Shown: positions 62,201 through 64,000 of the stretch, one piece after another
Layout: each line of letters opens with the position of its first letter
Numbering within the stretch: the first letter of the stretch is position 1
From: Limnomonas spitsbergensis
Lineage: Eukaryota; Chlorophyta; Chlorophyceae; Chlamydomonadales
Reading direction: 5' to 3'
Assembly: GCA_037349105.1 (NCBI GenBank)
Contig: JAYJMM010000066.1
Span: 1,213,501-1,277,500 of the forward strand
DNA: 64,000 bases
Program-made: the position numbers and the translations under genes
Notes under the pieces: model-generated
Database searches by the model: none
Seen by the model: only the letters and a program-made list of their open reading frames with translations
What the model was told of the DNA's origin: nothing

Positions 62201-62875
62201 TAATTCCAGATTTTGCTCTCAACGGCAGGTTAAACGCAGCTTGGCGATCCCCTGCAGTTGCCACAGCTGTTGTCGCCTGCCCTTGCCCACCTGACCCCTG
62301 GCCGTACCTGCATGGCATGCACTACCAACCCTTGCACCCGACATATTTAACAGCATGCAATACCAGCCCACCCTAACCTAAAGCCCTGGCTCTATGAGCA
62401 TGGCATGCAGCACCATCCCTCCTACCCTTTCTCCCTTCAAGACGCACTAGGCAGGCCCCCCGCTGGTTTAAGCCACTGGGACCTTACATGTTATGGCTGC
62501 AGGTTCATTGCCCCCTCTCTTGTCGCGGGTCCAGTTGGCACCTCTCCTTCCACTTCCGCCGCGCCCTCCGTTGCCGTGGGTCCAACGGGTATCACTCCCG
62601 ATGTTGCCGCTGGTAAGGCCCCTGTCACTTAGGGGGTCGGACCCACCTACGCATTGATTATGTTGCTCACATACGATTTTCGAATCGATAGAAAGAACGA
62701 AACATCAACCTCATTTTAAAGCCTACACTTTCTGTACCCACAAAAATATTGCTGTCCGGGGATGGGTCCGGCCAGGGTCCCCTGGGTCCGAACTCTTAAG
62801 CGACATGCCCCTTTGTTGGGCCGTCTCACAACTTCAAAAGCAAAATAGTCTACGGATCGCAAGTATATTTCCAGT
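62201..62875. other. Mostly unique sequence with a weak Pro/Ala-rich frame
   Basis: The plus frame 62405-62632 is Pro/Ser/Ala-rich with PSVAVGPTGITPDVAAG near its end, followed by a possible donor (GCTG|GTAAGG). Codon content is plausible but no domain, homologue or matching exon is recognised. A short repeated GCATGGCATGCA motif is present near 62310 and 62400. The last ~240 bp before 62876 show nothing clear. Confidence 0.3.
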
Positions 62876-63726
62876 ATGACAAGCTTTCGGGTCATTTGCA
62901 CGACGCTTCTGGGACTCCTATGCTGCGTATTATTTTCTTTGGTCTCAGTGAGACAACAGTCGTTCAGGACCCCCATACGGTTTTCTGGCAAGAATGCCAC
63001 ACGCAGTCACGAAATCTCTTGTCTCGAACAACCAACCACCGAGTCTTGCCTTCAACTCGACGTAATATTTTCATCTCGAAGACTTCTGTTGCTTCGACCA
63101 TGCGCTACATCGTCATCAGGGCCACACGATAGTGATGCGCCTCCACATCCTCCTCTCTCCTTCTTGCCATCTGATCTTCGGGGGGAGCAACATGATATGC
63201 CAGCCTCCCAACTGCCTCGTCCTGCAAAAAAGCCATCTCGAAAGAAGCGAATGAGAGGAATTGTGCGGCGGCGCGAAGCATGTGCTCTAGCCTGTACTGT
63301 ACTGGTGGTGGCATTTGCATTAATGCTGGCCGTAATGTTGGCTGTTCTTTCTGTCCAATTGGCAAGAGATCAACTCGCGCTTCCCTTTCTTCGTCAGCTG
63401 GCTGTCAGCTTTTTTCTTGGTGGGTCCATCTTGCTTGGCCATACTAGTATAAAGCGGCATGCATGCTGGGCTGAAGTTATTGACTCTGTCAGCCGGCTTG
63501 TTTGGATCTGTCCACTCAATGGGCCAGTGCAAGTTATGTAGGGTAGTCTTGAATGATGGGGGGAAATGAGGACTGCCATTCCTGAAGTATACTGTATCCT
63601 CTTTTTGCAGGCTCTTCTTGTTGGGGTCTAGCCTCTCATTGGTGGCTCGATGCTACGTACAACATAAGTCCTGATGAGCCAGATGGAAGTGGAAGCGTAC
63701 GTCCTCCTTCAAACCAAGATTGCGAG
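62876..63726 (+). CDS. Possible membrane protein, two exons, incomplete
   Basis: Exon 1 is 62876-63419 and exon 2 is 63611-63726. The protein begins MTSFRVICTTLLGLLCCVLF, a signal-anchor-like hydrophobic stretch at about residues 5-25. A basic segment (KKPSRKKRMRGIVRRR) at about 117-132 is followed by a strong membrane segment, TVLVVAFALMLAVMLAVL. The donor G|GTGGGT and the acceptor CTTTTTGCAG join in phase, giving FFLGSSCWGLASHWWLDATY with a possible N-glycosylation site (NIS). Exon 2 ends at GAG|GTAGGT. A continuation near 63856 is possible but I could not match the phase well. Without splicing the frame would end at 63541. No family is recognised and it may be a chance frame. Confidence 0.38.
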
Positions 63727-63744
63727 GTAGGTGGACCACATGCA

Positions 63745-63806
63745 GAAAGGACAATGCCGCAGTACAATACCAAAGGACAATATCGCAGTGGACAATACGG
63801 CAGCAA
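63745..63806. repeat. Short relic of the 14-bp satellite monomer
   Basis: AGGACAATGCCGCA, AGGACAATATCGCA and TGGACAATACGGCA occur close together here, matching the monomer GGGACAATGCGGCT from 57740-61990 at most positions. It lies about 1.8 kb beyond the satellite, in the presumed intron of the plus-strand candidate gene. Confidence 0.6.
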
Positions 63807-64000
63807 GAAAGAGGGATAAATGATAAATCATGACAGCAATTGTTAAATTTGTAGGAACGCAGTCACTCCGGAGATGTTTGAAGCTCATAACCCTAGTCAC
63901 ATTCAAATTAAGTTGTGTCGCGCGCGGCGCGCACAAAAGCCCGTGGCATGCCACATGTGTTTCTTGCACCTCAGGGGACACATGAGGAACAACAAAAGTT
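63807..64000. other. Window edge, possible further exon
   Basis: After an acceptor-like GTTAAATTTGTAG near 63854, one plus frame stays open to the window end and contains VACHMCFLHLRGHM. Its phase does not fit the best donor of the preceding exon, so I only note it. Confidence 0.25.

Noticed and set aside
57653..62376. Long frames of 400-926 codons on both strands
   Set aside because: They are forced by the stop-free 14-bp repeat; several overlap on both strands with equal length.
1..64000. tRNA or rRNA genes
   Set aside because: I saw no cloverleaf-like conserved boxes or rRNA core sequence by reading; a tRNAscan or Infernal run would be needed to exclude them fully.

Overview
This window is eukaryotic nuclear DNA. 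The genes have GT-AG introns and many small exons, there is no operon layout, and more than two thirds of the sequence is tandem repeats. A unicellular alga is my best guess, from exon style, moderate base composition and a degenerate AAACCCT-like motif, but nothing here fixes the species.

Layout. Positions 1-22036 are one AT-rich satellite with a 22-23 bp monomer and nested higher-order repeats. From 22.04 to 24.6 kb there is unique sequence, a 13-bp minisatellite, a dispersed repeat copy and four copies of an 87-bp repeat. From 24659 to 50317, on the minus strand, I read what looks like one very large gene. An ATG at 50317, preceded by an in-frame stop, begins 14 exons whose splice phases all fit (50317-44992). 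These run in phase into 33 tandem ~505-bp units (28571-44900), each holding one 159-bp, 53-codon, phase 0-0 exon with its own acceptor and donor. After them come a linker exon, a SAM-dependent methyltransferase-like exon (28024 to about 27272) and six exons of a Ulp1/SENP (C48) cysteine protease domain ending at a TGA at 24659. The coding sum is about 3,000 residues. The protease has His, Gln and Cys in place, but Asn where the family's catalytic Asp is expected.

From 50.5 to 54.29 kb lies a 12-bp satellite with an inverted segment at its left edge. Then follow a ~170-bp satellite (54.6-56.0 kb), a second copy of the dispersed repeat (56.2-56.5 kb), four ~160-bp repeats (56.7-57.3 kb) and a 14-bp satellite (57.74-61.99 kb). 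The right end holds a short GC-rich segment and a possible two-exon plus-strand membrane-protein gene (62876-63726).

How it fits together. The methyltransferase and protease parts suggest a nuclear or chromatin/SUMO-related regulator with a variable low-complexity middle, but this is inference. The joins linker-to-methyltransferase and methyltransferase-to-protease are the least certain; two or three adjacent genes remain possible. Several larger introns carry their own unrelated minisatellites.
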